Assembly: GCA_945910005.1 (NCBI GenBank)
Contig: OX246741.1
Coordinates: 10,278,669 to 10,342,668 of the forward strand
Length of the DNA: 64,000 bases
Reading direction: 5' to 3'
Origin: Isoperla grammatica
Lineage: Eukaryota; Arthropoda; Insecta; Plecoptera; Perlodidae
Made by a program: the position numbers and the translations under genes. Each line of letters begins with the position of its first letter. The stretch's first letter is position 1. Of this stretch, positions 1 to 11,632 are shown piece after piece. The notes under the pieces are model-generated. The model worked only from the letters and a program-made list of their open reading frames with translations. It made no database searches and was not told the origin of the DNA.

Positions 1-1420
1 TTGTGTAAGCGGGGCAAGACGACGCACGCAGTGTTTTACCAATGCCCTAATTATAAAAAGTTAGTATGGAATGTGTTTGTTAACAGTAGTGACATCAACC
101 AGCTTGGTAGCCTTATATCTCGATACCAGAAACAATACACTGAGAAAGAAATTAAAACAATCCCGTACATTCCACAAAAAGTTTCGAAATTTTAAGTTTC
201 GACGGAAGTTTACAAAACAGCGCGTTTACAAAAACAGAGCGACCTCAGATTCTTCTTCATTCACGCAGTTTCAACGAACATCAACAAGTTGGATTGATTA
301 GGAATTTCCAGGTAACCAACATATGTTCGTAAATTATCACTAACGGACCTATTTCAAGTAGACGGTAGGAACCAGAGAAGTAGAAAATTAAGTTGGCACT
401 AGTGGACTGTGAGTGAGATTATAGTTCCATTGGGGCAATTCGACTACCGCCCCGCAGCACATGTGCATAATAAGCTTCTGTTGCTGATTTCCGCGTCACA
501 AATAATTGCCGGGCAATGTTGGCCCCTCCCTCTCCACAGTTCGCATGATTGTAGCACTCCACCCCAAGGGACCCGCATTTAAACCAATTAACTCTCGCAC
601 AAACTACAAGGTCGAGCTTAATTAAACAATCGTCGTTCACGCACGGCGGGGCCGCCACATTCGCCCGACGAAACTCGCGATGCAAAGTAGCTGCACAACA
701 ATGCATAATGTTCCCATCTCACGTGCAGGCGTAACCGCGTAACCGTAAACAAGACGTTAGTCCACCCGATTATACATATACACGAGAGATTGGGCGTGAG
801 AGAGAATCAACCAACATTCGAAATGGTGCGTCTCTTGAGTTTCAAACTCTGTAGCCGTGGTAGAAAACATCTAAAATTAGAGATTATCGCCTGGAATACA
901 CATACAAATGAATATTTGTGTATACTCGAGCACCACTGCAATCGGTTCATATGACATAGCATAGGCTAACTAACCGGTACAAATAATGGTGGTTTAAGTC
1001 GTTTTTCCGCATTATAGAAGGTAATAAAAATGTAAAATTCATTTTTTTAATATTTCATTATTTTATTGTAAACAATTACAGTCGTCGTCTCGATTGGCTT
1101 TCTTCAGATTGACTCGCTGCATAATTCGATTAGTTAGCGCCTGGTCGTGTTTCTCAAAGTAACTATTATCCATTGTTTTCGCCGGCAATTTCCTCGAAAC
1201 TCTGCACTAACACGCGAGATAATAATTTGAGATGTCGCGTGATCGACTCCCAGCGCCGGAAATCCTGACCGAAGTGTTTTTTAAGTCGTAATGCGAATGT
1301 CCAACACAAATAGCCCACGGACATGACTTAGACTTCCCAACAATGCAAATATATACAAAGTAATAACGCTGGTGGTGTTGTCTTACGTCACCCGCTCGCA
1401 GTGAAACGCGATCTGTGAAT
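1..1420. other. intergenic, no gene recognised
   Basis: I see no exon with usable splice sites and no recognisable protein. Short open frames at the extreme 5' end match nothing I know. Positions 303-392 form a diverged dispersed repeat whose other copy is at about 34184-34260; both begin with AATTTCCAGGT and end in a shared AGAGAAGTAGAAAATT block. Confidence 0.5.
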
Positions 1421-1468
1421 CCGTTGAGTGAGAAATATATATATATATATATATTTCTCACTCAACGG
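1421..1468. repeat. 48 bp perfect palindrome with TGAAT flanks
   Basis: The two 24-base halves are exact reverse complements: CCGTTGAGTGAGAAAT plus an alternating AT core. The pentamer TGAAT stands on both sides (1416-1420 and 1469-1473), as a target-site duplication would. A shorter relative is at 22060-22081. It may be a minimal mobile hairpin; the AT core may also vary in length like a microsatellite. Confidence 0.75.
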
Positions 1469-1473
1469 TGAAT

Positions 1474-3180
1474 CGTGTTGGAAAGGAAATCAATCAAACA
1501 ATCATCGACAGGAGCCGCCACTGTTTGTCTGATGGACGGCTGTGAGACACGCGATGTCTGCATGGTCGGTGCATCAGTCCCATGATGCATCAGTGGCTTC
1601 AAGCGAGCGCACTAAGCACGTGCTCCATGCTCGTGCTCCATGCTCGTGCTTCACAGTCACAGGCGACTCAACGCAATGAATGCAATCATACTGGCATGTC
1701 TCTTAGGTCATGCTATTGTTATTGTAAATACCTATATATACCAGGAGACATATTCTGTAACCCTCTATTATCCAATTCGGACTTTTTCGATCAATATTAC
1801 ATAACTTTCTATACATAACAAGTTTGAAATCAGGCAGCTGGCACAATTCGTTTCAGGATAATATATACAATAACGAAGTTAAAGAATAGGGCCTCTGTCC
1901 CGATGTAGATATGACCATTATTGTTATATTACTAGACTGGGGAATAAATTCTTTCGATAAATTATCATAGTTTCCATACTTGAACAAACAAGTTCTAAAT
2001 TCACTTTGCTTCTGAGTAAATTGACTTCAGATACCTCGAGTTTCGGTGAGTTTGCAAGGTTGCACAATTAATCTCCACTATTTAACAATACTACAAGAAG
2101 ACAACAATATACTATAGCCTGTTGTGCGTAATACAAGGGCTTGTGGGTGAATCTACGGGCCGAGGTCTTCCAAATCACCACTAAAATGTAGACGTTAGTG
2201 ACGACCCTGCTGATGAATAGCGGTTTCGATTACTACCATCGAAATGCGCGAATTTTCTGCCATTTTTATTGTAGCAGAAGTGTCCCAAAAGCTTTGCAAT
2301 TGCAAGCGAACAGTTGCCAACTGGACAGAGTGACGCTATACAACATAATGTAATGTAAGACTGCTGCTGTCGTGCTATAGCGGTAAACAAGACCAGGCTG
2401 TCATCTCCTCATTGTCCTCCCACAAAGACAGACAGGCGTACAGTGATATACCGTAATAACGCTACTCTCAGAGCAACAGATGCTGAACTACACTCGGCCT
2501 TGATGTAATGTGTCATCGTGTTGACGGACGCAGAATTTTTCGATGGAAGAAGACTACGTGCTGCTAGAGTAACCCTCCAGTCACACATTATCACATTTGT
2601 CATTTAGAACGCGGTTCACCCAGAGCAAGCCCCGAATGTATCATCCCCACGAGACTGTGGTAGGTATACTCTTTCAAATGAATGTTTCTTTGTTCCAATA
2701 ATTATTTTCATTTTTAAAATGTTCTTATTCACCTTATGTAATGTGTTGTTTTAACACAGCCTTCACAAATATTGATTGGAATAATGCAAAATTCATAAGA
2801 AAGAGCACTTAAGTTCAAAGGATGCCAAATTTTGGTTTGTTTTGCGTACATTTGTAAGTATTTTAATTTTAAATCAATTTGAACAGACCGAGATCTGAGG
2901 TTCCTCAGGGTAGGCGAACAAACTAACAGCCCAACTGTTGCATCTCCGCGCGAGGCAAAACAACAACACAAAACCACGTCAGTATCACCTGGACAGTGCA
3001 TGGGCCGAGATTTCTTCTCCGTTTCAGGTTCTGCCGCACCTGTTGAGTGAGCCAGGCAGGCAGGTGCGAGGCAGCACCTGCCGGACGACAGCACGGATTT
3101 CTACGATAATTAGCATCGTGCCTAATGTCCCGGCTACTGGATTTGATGCTGCGCCACGATAGCTACTGGCGTGTTTGTAC
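1474..3180. other. intergenic, nothing recognised
   Basis: AT-rich DNA without convincing exons, RNA genes or complete mobile elements. Open frames here are short and lack codon bias or known motifs. Confidence 0.45.
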
Positions 3181-3444
3181 ATTACACTATTGCATAACAG
3201 AACAACATAACAGACAGAGGTAAACATTACAGGAGCCGACATGTCAGTGAAAACCGTGTATAAGTCTTTTTGCATCGCCAAGATTGACAAAAAGAGATTT
3301 TGTGATTTGCGTTATACTTATACATTACACTCTTGCATAACAGTACAGAGGTAAACATTACAGGAGCCGACATGTCAGTGAAAATCGTGTATAAGTCTTT
3401 TTGCATCGCCAAGATTGACAAAAAGAGATTTTGTAATTTATGCT
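3181..3444. repeat. two-copy tandem duplication, unit about 143 bp
   Basis: The first copy starts at 3181 and the second at 3324. Each runs from ATTACACT through ACAGGAGCCGACATGTCAGT to AAAAAGAGATTTTGT. Differences are a few substitutions and a short deletion in copy 2, so the duplication is fairly recent. I see no coding function. Confidence 0.85.
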
Positions 3445-6409
3445 GGTGCAACAAGTTATACTCTGAACTTACAATTGGAAAGCTTGTAAGTTGTAATTAT
3501 CATATAACATTTCTTTATAACATTGGCCTTGTCTAGTAATCTATGACACTTGCGCAAATGATTAATATTAACGCGAGTTACTTTATATAAAAACAGCGGG
3601 CCATGCCGTGATTTAGTAATATATTGCAATTTTACCAAACCGTGGCGTTAGTTCCGGTATAGGCTAGGAGACATGGAAGTGATGAATTGGCAGAAATTAT
3701 TAAATTTAATGGCACAAGGGTTGGAAGATGACATTGTATTTTACACGGGGGGCCGTGGGGGGGGCTGCAGCCCACTGCAAGGCAAGACACACCACTGACC
3801 GGGTTCACTAATCCCCCAGATTACGTGTTTGGCGTCCTGTCCCCCAAGCCCGGTCTCGTTAAACAAGTAAGACGGGAACAAGTATCGATGCAAATTAGTT
3901 GTCTAGTTAGTTGGCCGACTCCTTCTGTCCTGTCTATCTACACCTGCCTACCTGTCTGTCTACCTGTCTATCTACCTGTCTACCTGTGGAGGTAGCCAGC
4001 CACTTATCACAGTGATTACGCCTTGTCAACTTGTCAGTCGGTGACGCGTCCAGAAGAAGAAACTAATAGATTCATATACTTGTTAGCTTTATAATTGATT
4101 GAAGAATATTAATACAATCAGCTGATCGACCTATTTGGCAAAATACTAACACTAAAATTGTAGTCAGCCGCCCCTTGGGCCTACGGGGGCTGTCCATATT
4201 TGACGTCCATGATTTGGGGGGGGGGGGGGGGAGGGGGTGTATATTTAATTTGACAACACATATCCACTGAAAATTTCGTCTTATTTTAGTATAAGTGATG
4301 TACAAACTGAAGATATCGGCATTTTATAAACCAACGTTAAAATATATTAATTTTTCAAATATCGTTCCATTTCGCATTTTTCATGATTTGTTTTTGTCAC
4401 ACATTTTGTGACTGTGACAACAGGGAGAAGGTCTCATTGTGGTAAAAAATTATCTTACGTGATTTAAATGCTTGTGGAGGAGGAAGGAAGGGGCACTAGA
4501 ACTAGACAAGCACTGCAACTGTGAAAGTAAATAATCTCGCAAGCTCGATGTAAACAGAAAATGAGATGATGCCGCCGGGTGAGTTTGTGTTTGATGAAAG
4601 GTTTACGGTTAAAACGTGATTTACCTCCTATTTGAAAACGTCCACACAAACATATTTAGACAGGGTGCACGTTCGTTGAATAAATGTGGCAGTCCAACTC
4701 CCAGTAGTAATATCGTAGCACTCACGAAACGTGCTCTGGATCCATTTTATTGAATCGCGCCTCCGGCAGGCGGAAGCCGAGAAAACCTCCTCCGCGCCAT
4801 CTGTGCGGAGCCGTTGGAACTACGACCACGCAAGTCTCTGTAGTTCGCTCATAGATGGCAGGACGCGACACAACAACACGGGACGCTCGCTTACAATCTC
4901 AAGTGGCCCACAAGGCGGTACGTTGTTTACTTACTCCTAATCAGTACCACAATGTTGACTCGTAAGAAAGTATTTATGGTAATTTCAAGACGACGTAATC
5001 TTTTTATATGCAGATCGGTATTCAGGGGCGAACAAAGTACAGAGCGCATCATGTTCTCGGAACACGTGTTATTGAACAGCCTTCAACCGGGAGATTTATA
5101 GCGACATAAACATTATCATCACCTTAGAATGATGTCTGACTGTCAGCCAATCAATGAGCTCGGTGCGTGACAGCCAATCACTCACTCATGCATGAGGCGT
5201 CTGATTGAGAGGCGCCCGATGAAAATAACTGTGTCCCCGTGGGTAGGCCTACCGAATAAGTGGGGCGGAGCCAAGACGTGTTTACACTTACAATAAAACA
5301 CGAGTGGGGCGCGTTCACACAAGTGGAACATAATTGCATTAGCGTCGTCGTCTAAAGCAAACAACGTTTACAAAGCTTTTCATTTTAATTGAAATTTGTG
5401 AGATTCAACATGAAAATAAATGGGCTAATACCATGGGCTAAAACACAGGACCCTCGTTGTGCAGGTTGTGGATTTGGATTCTCCGGTACGACATCAGTTA
5501 GAAGAAAATGTGTTTGGAAGGATTACAGAACACTGTAATACAACAAATACAACAACAAAACTCCTTCCGTTGCTTACAGTGACCAATTACTGCGTCTCTT
5601 TTTGTCAGGACTGTAACAGGTTAAATCGCGCGAAGAAGCGCGGTATGTAAACTTTAAACTTCCGGATTACCAGTTGCCAGTATTTGAATTGAACCGCGCG
5701 AAATTAAGAATTTTTCAATGTCTTGTGTGTGCTACAAAATACAAACATACTTACTTACTGATACGGTACAATATGCTAAATAAGTCTTCACATTATAATC
5801 GGGATCATCTCGATTAGTCTCGTTGCAAAAATATGGGACGTAAAACCCCAAATATCATCATCATCATTATTATCGGCTCTTAACTAATGATTATAAAATA
5901 TATGATACAAATATATATATATATAAATACAAATATATAAATAAATAAATATACATATAAAATATATACATAAATATAATATAAAATATGTGGATAATAC
6001 TCCCAGGTATAGGCTAAGCGCACAAACTATCAACGAGCATCCCTGACTTGGGAACCGAACAAAAGGGTGTTGGTTGTGGTTCTACATCGACCATACGTGG
6101 TGGATGAGATGCGAGAATAGTCCGGATCCCAGAAGGGTCTCGAGCCCACGCCCCTCGGTGACGGCGCGAGCCATTGAGCCGGTCTGTCATTAGCGTAATC
6201 ACAGGCGAGTGCGCCTAATTAATTCAATTAAAACGTGTGAATGCCGGGCGAGGATTAGTTAGGGAGGGTCACTGTCACTGCCATTGTCACAACACAGCTT
6301 CGGGACTCGGTCCGACGCCAGAAGAACGGCGCCATCTTAATACAACGACTGTGACGTCATACACAAACAAACACCACGTGACCACGACCCTCGATAGATA
6401 CACTTCGGT
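3445..6409. other. intergenic with poly-G run and AT-rich tract
   Basis: No gene recognised. It contains a run of 16 G at 4216-4231, a TACCTGTCTG-type simple tract near 3930-3990 and a nearly pure A/T tract at about 5885-5990. At roughly 6010-6200 a minus-strand tRNA-like segment (box-B-like GGCTCGAGACC at about 6141-6151) suggests an old SINE, but I could not define its ends. Confidence 0.45.
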
Positions 6410-6442
6410 CACAGTATAAGGAGGATCCCTCCTTATACTGTG
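6410..6442. repeat. 33 bp palindrome flanked by CTTCGGT repeats
   Basis: Arms of 15 bases (6410-6424 and 6428-6442, CACAGTATAAGGAGG and its complement) surround a three-base centre. CTTCGGT lies immediately before (6403-6409) and after (6443-6449); counting the following CA, the direct repeat is 9 bp. This looks like a very small inserted hairpin, not a chance inverted repeat. Confidence 0.75.
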
Positions 6443-6443
6443 C

Positions 6444-6545
6444 TTCGGTCATGGACGAGAGATTCGTGGCCAATCACAGAGCCGCACTTACAAATACCGA
6501 TCGCTGATTGGTCACGACTCACGAATCGGTCATCTATGACGAATG
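6444..6545. mobile_element. small foldback element, family FB-1
   Basis: An imperfect inverted repeat: the left side carries TTCGGTCATGGACGA and a CCAATCA block, and the right side carries TGATTGGTC and TCATCTATGACGAA. The centre contains CCGATCGCTGATTGG, which recurs in related elements at 9029-9128 and, more diverged, at 11889-11987. No coding capacity. Ends are approximate. Confidence 0.55.
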
Positions 6546-6570
6546 GATGTTATTTATAAATATTATTATA

Positions 6571-6749
6571 AAGTGTATTCCACGTAGAGATTACAGTAAG
6601 TAGTTGCATTTCTCTGCCACTGTCCAAACCCACTTGTGGCGAATGCAGAAGTTTGTATGTGAAATATACTTGTCAAGATGTCCCGTGGGAGTAGTAGACA
6701 GTGGCAAAGAAATGCGCTACTCACTGCAATCACTACGTGGAATACACTT
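6571..6749. mobile_element. 179 bp MITE with TA target duplication
   Basis: Terminal inverted repeats of about 55 bp begin AAGTGTATTCCACGTAG on the left and mirror as CTACGTGGAATACACTT on the right. TA dinucleotides abut both ends (6569-6570 and 6750-6751). A TA duplication with long inverted repeats and no ORF fits a non-autonomous Tc1/mariner-type element. Superfamily assignment is inference. Confidence 0.8.
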
Positions 6750-6751
6750 TA

Positions 6752-8753
6752 GTGTATCTGGAAGTAATACTATCTCATTTTACAGGCACAAAGAATGGGA
6801 GTTAGAATAATACTGCACAAAAAAACAGCGAAAAAATTGCAAAACATCTTTTTGAATACAAAAAGTTAACTTTCAAATTTTAGAAAAGATTTTCATTCAT
6901 AAAAGTCAATCATAAATTACACGCTAGAATATGGCGGGACATAATATTGTCTCCGGTTCAGTCATGTTGCCGATGTCAGGGTCGAACACACCAAGTGCAA
7001 CCAAGAGAACTGGCGGTGTAGACTTCACATGATATGCATAGGGCAAACAATAAACCTGAAGTGCTATATCGATCAGAACAACTCGCAATTAGGTCAAAGA
7101 GGAACCCTCGAGTAAGTGCTACACACGCACGGCATGTATGTGAGTGCGTGCATGTGTGGGTGCGTGGGTAATGCACATCCACTGTGGACGTGAGTGCAAT
7201 GCGATAGAACGGACATGATAAGAGCAGAGTTTGTGACCAATGAACAAAACATAGTTGAGATGTGGACTACTTATATCAATCCCACTTGTTACGATTGTGT
7301 GGCTTCGAAACTCTCATGTGTTGGTAAAACCGTCCATCATTCTTAATTACCATCTGAAATTGATGGATTTATTTGGTCTATGATAGAAAAATGACGATAA
7401 TGAAATAATGTTTGAAATATTTTGGAGTGTTTTATGACGTACTCGACAGCTAGGTCAGAGGACGTCGGTTGAATCAGATCCAGACCACACATCACCGGGG
7501 TCGTCATAAAGAGATAATTGGGGGTTTGTGGGCGTTCAAGTCGCAAAGAGGGGTGACTAGAGCGAGAAGAGAGACAAACGGTGAAGTTGAAAATGAGAAA
7601 AAGACCATCATGAATGAGTAAAGTGATGAAACAAGATCAACGAGAGCCCTCTTTGCGGGTACCGGTCACCACGAGGAGGGACCCACAAAACACAACAATA
7701 GTGGTGGTAAATGGAGCAATCCCCAGGGTAAATGTTCTCATGACGAATAGTAGAGTCAGACAGACAGTTGGGCAATACTTCTTCTTGGAGGGACGATCGT
7801 TATTTTTGGAAGGTCTCCCTCGACTTCGGGTGCGGCTGATTGAGCCCCGACCATCTGACTGCTTGGGTGGACATTACCATATCACGGTCCCACCCGAGCC
7901 CAGTACAGAGCTCTCGATCATGTGTGTCAGTTAGTGTTCGTAGGCCACTCATAGAGAGCGCGCAGGTGTGTTTCTCTGTGCAACAGTGTATTGTACGTGA
8001 CTGTACTCTGGGCTCCCCCAAAACAGTGCACGTTCGATAGAAAACTATGACATTTCGGAGAATAGTAGTGTACAAAAATAATGTGGGGTTTGTGTTGGGC
8101 GACATTTGGAGATATTTGCATGTACATTTTATTTTTAGATACACCTATAAGAACACTTCAAAAATGTATATTCAACAATAGGTATATTTAGCGGAATGTA
8201 ACAAAAATTTATATCCAATAATAGGTATTTAGCGAAGGATTAACAATCTTTAACAACTAAGAGTAACCACCACACGATGAAGAATTTATAAACAGATTCA
8301 GAGCGAAAAATCAATTTTTTAGTGATTGAAAGCGAATCAACAGTTAAAGGTTATTGGCCGGGGGAAATTATTTCCGTCCTAGCAACTTCCAGACGAATCA
8401 ATAAAATGCCATGCAAATGATTACTACGAGTCCCTCGACTCAAGAATTAATCGGTTCTAGAGTATAGAGACGATTGACTATTGGAGTATTTACTCCCAAA
8501 CGACCGAACATCCTCGCTGCCCAACTGCCTATTATTTCATCCACGCGACATAACCGACCCTATAACAAGTGGCTCCTATCGTAAAATATAACGACTCCCT
8601 ATCCTATGGTCGAGATGAAATCTCTTCGACTCTCGACCTCTCTGGTTTTCTTCGACCGGAGGAGCAGCCCGATACGAATACATTTCCATAAACGATTAGG
8701 AGGCACAGTCAGTCAGTGTGACAAGAGGGTGTCGCGTACAGAAGATCTGTGCA
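6752..8753. other. intergenic, nothing recognised
   Basis: No gene found. A dispersed motif, TTTTATGACGTACTCGACAG at about 7430-7450, recurs in related form near 44288 and 46634, so part of this stretch is an old repeat. Short open frames at 7614-7934 show no recognisable domain. Confidence 0.4.
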
Positions 8754-8772
8754 GGGGGGGGGGGGGGGGGGG
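8754..8772. repeat. poly-G run (19 G)
   Basis: Uninterrupted G homopolymer, one of more than a dozen long G or C runs in this window. It lies just upstream of a SINE. Confidence 0.95.
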
Positions 8773-8804
8773 CTCATTATCCCCACGCACCGTAGACGCC
8801 GCTC

Positions 8805-8972
8805 AGCGGACACGCGAGACTAAACTCTCGGGAGGTCGCCGGTTCGATACGGACCCACGTCACAGGTAATCCCGCCTGAAGGTTTTCCCGCCATAAAGGC
8901 GAATACTGACTGGATCCTACTGACAGACCTCGGGCATTCAACATACCCTGAAGAAGGGCACATAAGCTGGTG
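8805..8972 (+). mobile_element. tRNA-derived SINE, family A copy
   Basis: Box-A-like CCGCTCAGCGG is followed by a box-B-like GTCGCCGGTTCGATACGG. The body has the GGTTTTCCCGCC segment and the tail CCTGAAGAAGGGCACATAAG. The same order recurs at 11245-11475 and, on the other strand, at 37420-37625 and 52590-52775. Pol III promoter boxes plus a shared tail indicate a SINE family. Ends are approximate. Confidence 0.65.
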
Positions 8973-9028
8973 TTTACACTACAGCAGGGTTTCCTAAAGA
9001 CATTTATTTATGAAACAGTCTTATATAC

Positions 9029-9128
9029 CGGCGTGTTCGTCATAGACAAATGGTTCGTGACGATACCAGCCAGCCCTAATATCGATCGCTGGTTGGTTGG
9101 CCACTGAACCACTCGTCTGTGACGAATG
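9029..9128. mobile_element. small foldback element, family FB-1
   Basis: TTCGTCATAGACAAATGGTTC at the left is mirrored by GAACCACTCGTCTGTGACGAA at the right. The interior has CGATCGCTGGTTGG, shared with 6444-6545. It is about 100 bp and non-coding, and looks like a MITE whose target duplication I could not resolve. Confidence 0.6.
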
Positions 9129-9832
9129 GGAAGGGTTTTCCGGGACAGATATACATCGATATAAGTAATGATTCAAACCAAATTATGATGATTTACCTGT
9201 CCAATGATTAAACAGGTAGACTTATGGACTGATTTTATAGGTCTCGTAAGCATAACGACATACTAAAAGGCTATTTATTATAGTGGCCTACATTTTAAAA
9301 AATAAAACTATAAAAACAACTACTTCAATAGGAAAACATCAGGACAAGTTGTACAAAGTAGCGTGTTGGAGAACTATGTGAGAAACATCTCGGTATAAAG
9401 AGTACCGCTCGTGTACGAACACTCAATTGTTTATGTAAATCTGCACTGACATCAGTACAGCCAGACACATCTGGTTAAACAACAACAGTCCACTTAATCT
9501 GTGTACGCGGAACGCTCTAAAGATAGACACACATAATGAACGGAATCGCATCCAATAAAAGCTCTAATGCTACGAGAGAGTGGGGGTAAACAAGAGAACA
9601 ACACAAGGGTCTCTCGGGGTAAGTCCGAGATCGTAAAATGTCGAACTTATACACGTCTGGCGTTTCCCACGGGAAGAGGGTGGATACGAAGCCAGACAAC
9701 CTTATCGGGACACTCGTGGGGAGGTGCTAAGCAACCGACCCATCGAACCTGGACGTTCCCGGGACGGTATTTCCACGTGATTCACAGTTATTACGGGCTA
9801 GAAAACAACGCTCAAATGTCAAATAATGCAGG
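9129..9832. other. intergenic, nothing recognised
   Basis: AT-rich with no visible exon, RNA gene or complete element. Confidence 0.4.
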
Positions 9833-10555
9833 GGTGAGTGGTCAGCGGGATACGGCGAGACAGGCGAAGGATCTAGCACGGCCTTGGGGTGAGTGGACGC
9901 AGGGAGTCCCACACAACGATACGTCGAGACAGGGGAAGGATCTAGGACGACCTTGGGGCGAGTGGACACAGGGAGTCCCAGACAACGAACGGCGAGACAG
10001 GTGAAGGATCTAGCACGACCTTGGGTGAGTGGACACAGGGAGTCCCACACAACGATCCGTCGAGACAGGGGAAGGATCTAGCACTACCTTGTGGCTAGTG
10101 GACTAGACGGAGTCCCAGACAACGATACGTCGAGACAGGTGAAGGATCTAGCACGGCCTTGTGGCTAGTGGACACAGGGAGTCCCAGACAACGATACGTC
10201 GAGACATGTGAAGGATCTAGCACGACCTTGGGGTGAGTGGACACAGGGAGTCCCAGACAACGAACGGCGAGACAGGTGAAGGATCTAGCACGACCTTGGG
10301 GCGAGTGGACAAAGGGAGTCCCAGACAACGATACGGCGAGACAGGGGAAGGATCTAGCACGACCTTGGGGCGAGTGGACAAAGGGAGTCCCAGACAACGA
10401 TACGTCGAGACAGGGGAAGGATCTAGGACGAGAGTGGCCACAGGGAATCCCACACAACGATACGTCAAGACATGTCAAGGATCTAGCACGTCCTTGGGGT
10501 GAGTGGACACAGGGAATCCCACACAACGATACGTCCAGACATGTCAAGGATCTAC
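9833..10555. repeat. minisatellite, about 11 copies of a 66-69 bp unit
   Basis: Units start near 9891, 9960, 10027 and so on, each running GAGTGGACACAGGGAGTCCC through ACAACGATACG, GAGACAGG and GAAGGATCTAGCACG to CCTTGGG. Copies differ by scattered substitutions and small indels. Because the unit is often a multiple of three, parts stay open on both strands, but the resulting peptides are not a known family and lie 3' of the MRL exon, probably in its intron. Confidence 0.9.
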
Positions 10556-11244
10556 AGGAGACCGTTGTGACTTGTCTGCACGTTTAGAGACGACCCCCTT
10601 GGTTATTCTTCTCTGCGCCCTCGCGTGACCTTCGTCGACCCACGTGGTCAAGTGTTTACCTCCGTGCAACACGTGTCTGCTCGGACAACCCACACGCACA
10701 CGCACACGCACGAGCGTGGTCATCGGGTTATAATTATCACGGGTCCGCCCGGAATCTACTCCACACTTGTTGGACGCACGAGAGCCGCCGAGGTAGAGGA
10801 GGTTGAAGACTGAGCTACCGACGTGGGCATAGCGCCCTCGAACACAGAAGCCGACTTAGGCGTCGCCACTCTACCAACAACGTTAGACCACAGAGACGAA
10901 GAAAAAGAAAAACTAGACCACAATCTGGTCGACAACGACTCGCGGTCGCGATACGCCTAGTTGAATGCAAGCAAGTAAATGTATATTTCTTATTCAAATC
11001 AATATTATTATTTTTTTTAAGAGAAGAAACTACTGTAGAGAGTTCTGCCTATTTGGCACGTGATGAAAATACATATGCATTTGAAGAATATACTCACCTT
11101 CTACGGATGCTCTTAGGGAAACAACGGCGCGCATGCCAAGTTTGTGAAAAAAGGCGTAGAAAAAGACATTTTTTAAATGTTCATCAATTATTGAAATATA
11201 GAAACAAAATCCTATGCTGTGGTAAATCCAAATCGCCGTCACTA
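10556..11244. other. intergenic or intronic, short CACACG tract
   Basis: Contains a short (CACACG)n/(CACA)n tract at about 10687-10712. No exon was recognised. If the MRL gene reading at 11489-11629 is right, this is its first coding intron. Confidence 0.4.
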
Positions 11245-11475
11245 ATAGAGGTGGCTCAGTGGTAAGAAGTGCGAATCTAATATGGATGGTCGCCGGTTCG
11301 ATTCCGAGCACACGCGATCCTGATTGGAGGTTTTCTCCGACGTCTTTGCTAGTCATAAAGGTGAGTTCTGAGACTGTGTCTACTCGGGCATACACCCCAA
11401 CTATCAAAGCAACCAAAGATACCTAATTGGTCACCTGAAGAGGGGCACATCAGATGCAGAGTTATAGTTGTAAGA
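11245..11475 (+). mobile_element. tRNA-derived SINE, family A (best copy)
   Basis: Box A GGTGGCTCAGTGGTAAG at about 11251 and box B GTCGCCGGTTCGATTCC at about 11290 have tRNA-like spacing. A body segment with GGTTTTCTCCGACGTC and a tail CACCTGAAGAGGGGCACATC follow. This is the most complete of several family A copies, inserted just downstream (in the sense of the minus-strand gene) of the MRL exon. Confidence 0.75.
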
Positions 11476-11488
11476 GAGAAAGACTTAC

Positions 11489-11629
11489 CACTGTGAGGCT
11501 GTCAAGTTCGCCCAGCCATTCGTTCAGTAACCGCTCCGGGTCGTCCGGATCTGGTTCCGGGTCTGGCTCCGGGTCCGAGTCCGGGTCACTCGTCGAGTTG
11601 TACGACGAGTCTTCGTAAGGCTCCAACAT
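11489..11629 (-). CDS. first coding exon of an MRL-family (MIG-10/RIAM/lamellipodin) adaptor, partial gene
   Basis: On the minus strand a CAG acceptor (11630-11632) precedes an ATG at 11629-11627. The frame stays open for exactly 47 codons to a GTAAGTC donor (11488-11482), phase 0. The peptide has an acidic, proline-rich DPEPDPEP stretch at about residues 15-31 and then LLNEWLGELDSLT at 34-46. That amphipathic segment resembles the N-terminal talin-binding helix of RIAM and lamellipodin, which carries a LGEMD/LGELD core. MRL proteins link Ras/Rap signalling and talin to actin at the leading edge. The acceptor directly before the ATG implies upstream non-coding exon(s). I found no further exons in 1-11488, so the first coding intron is longer than 11 kb or the gene runs off the window. 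Family assignment rests on one helix and is moderate. Confidence 0.58.
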
Positions 11630-11632
11630 CTG

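Noticed and set aside
9833..10555. CRISPR-like array
   Set aside because: Repeats are contiguous without unique spacers, in eukaryotic DNA; it is a minisatellite.
9727..10587. Overlapping repeat-peptide frames on both strands
   Set aside because: Caused by the minisatellite unit being near a multiple of three; no known repeat protein and no splice context.
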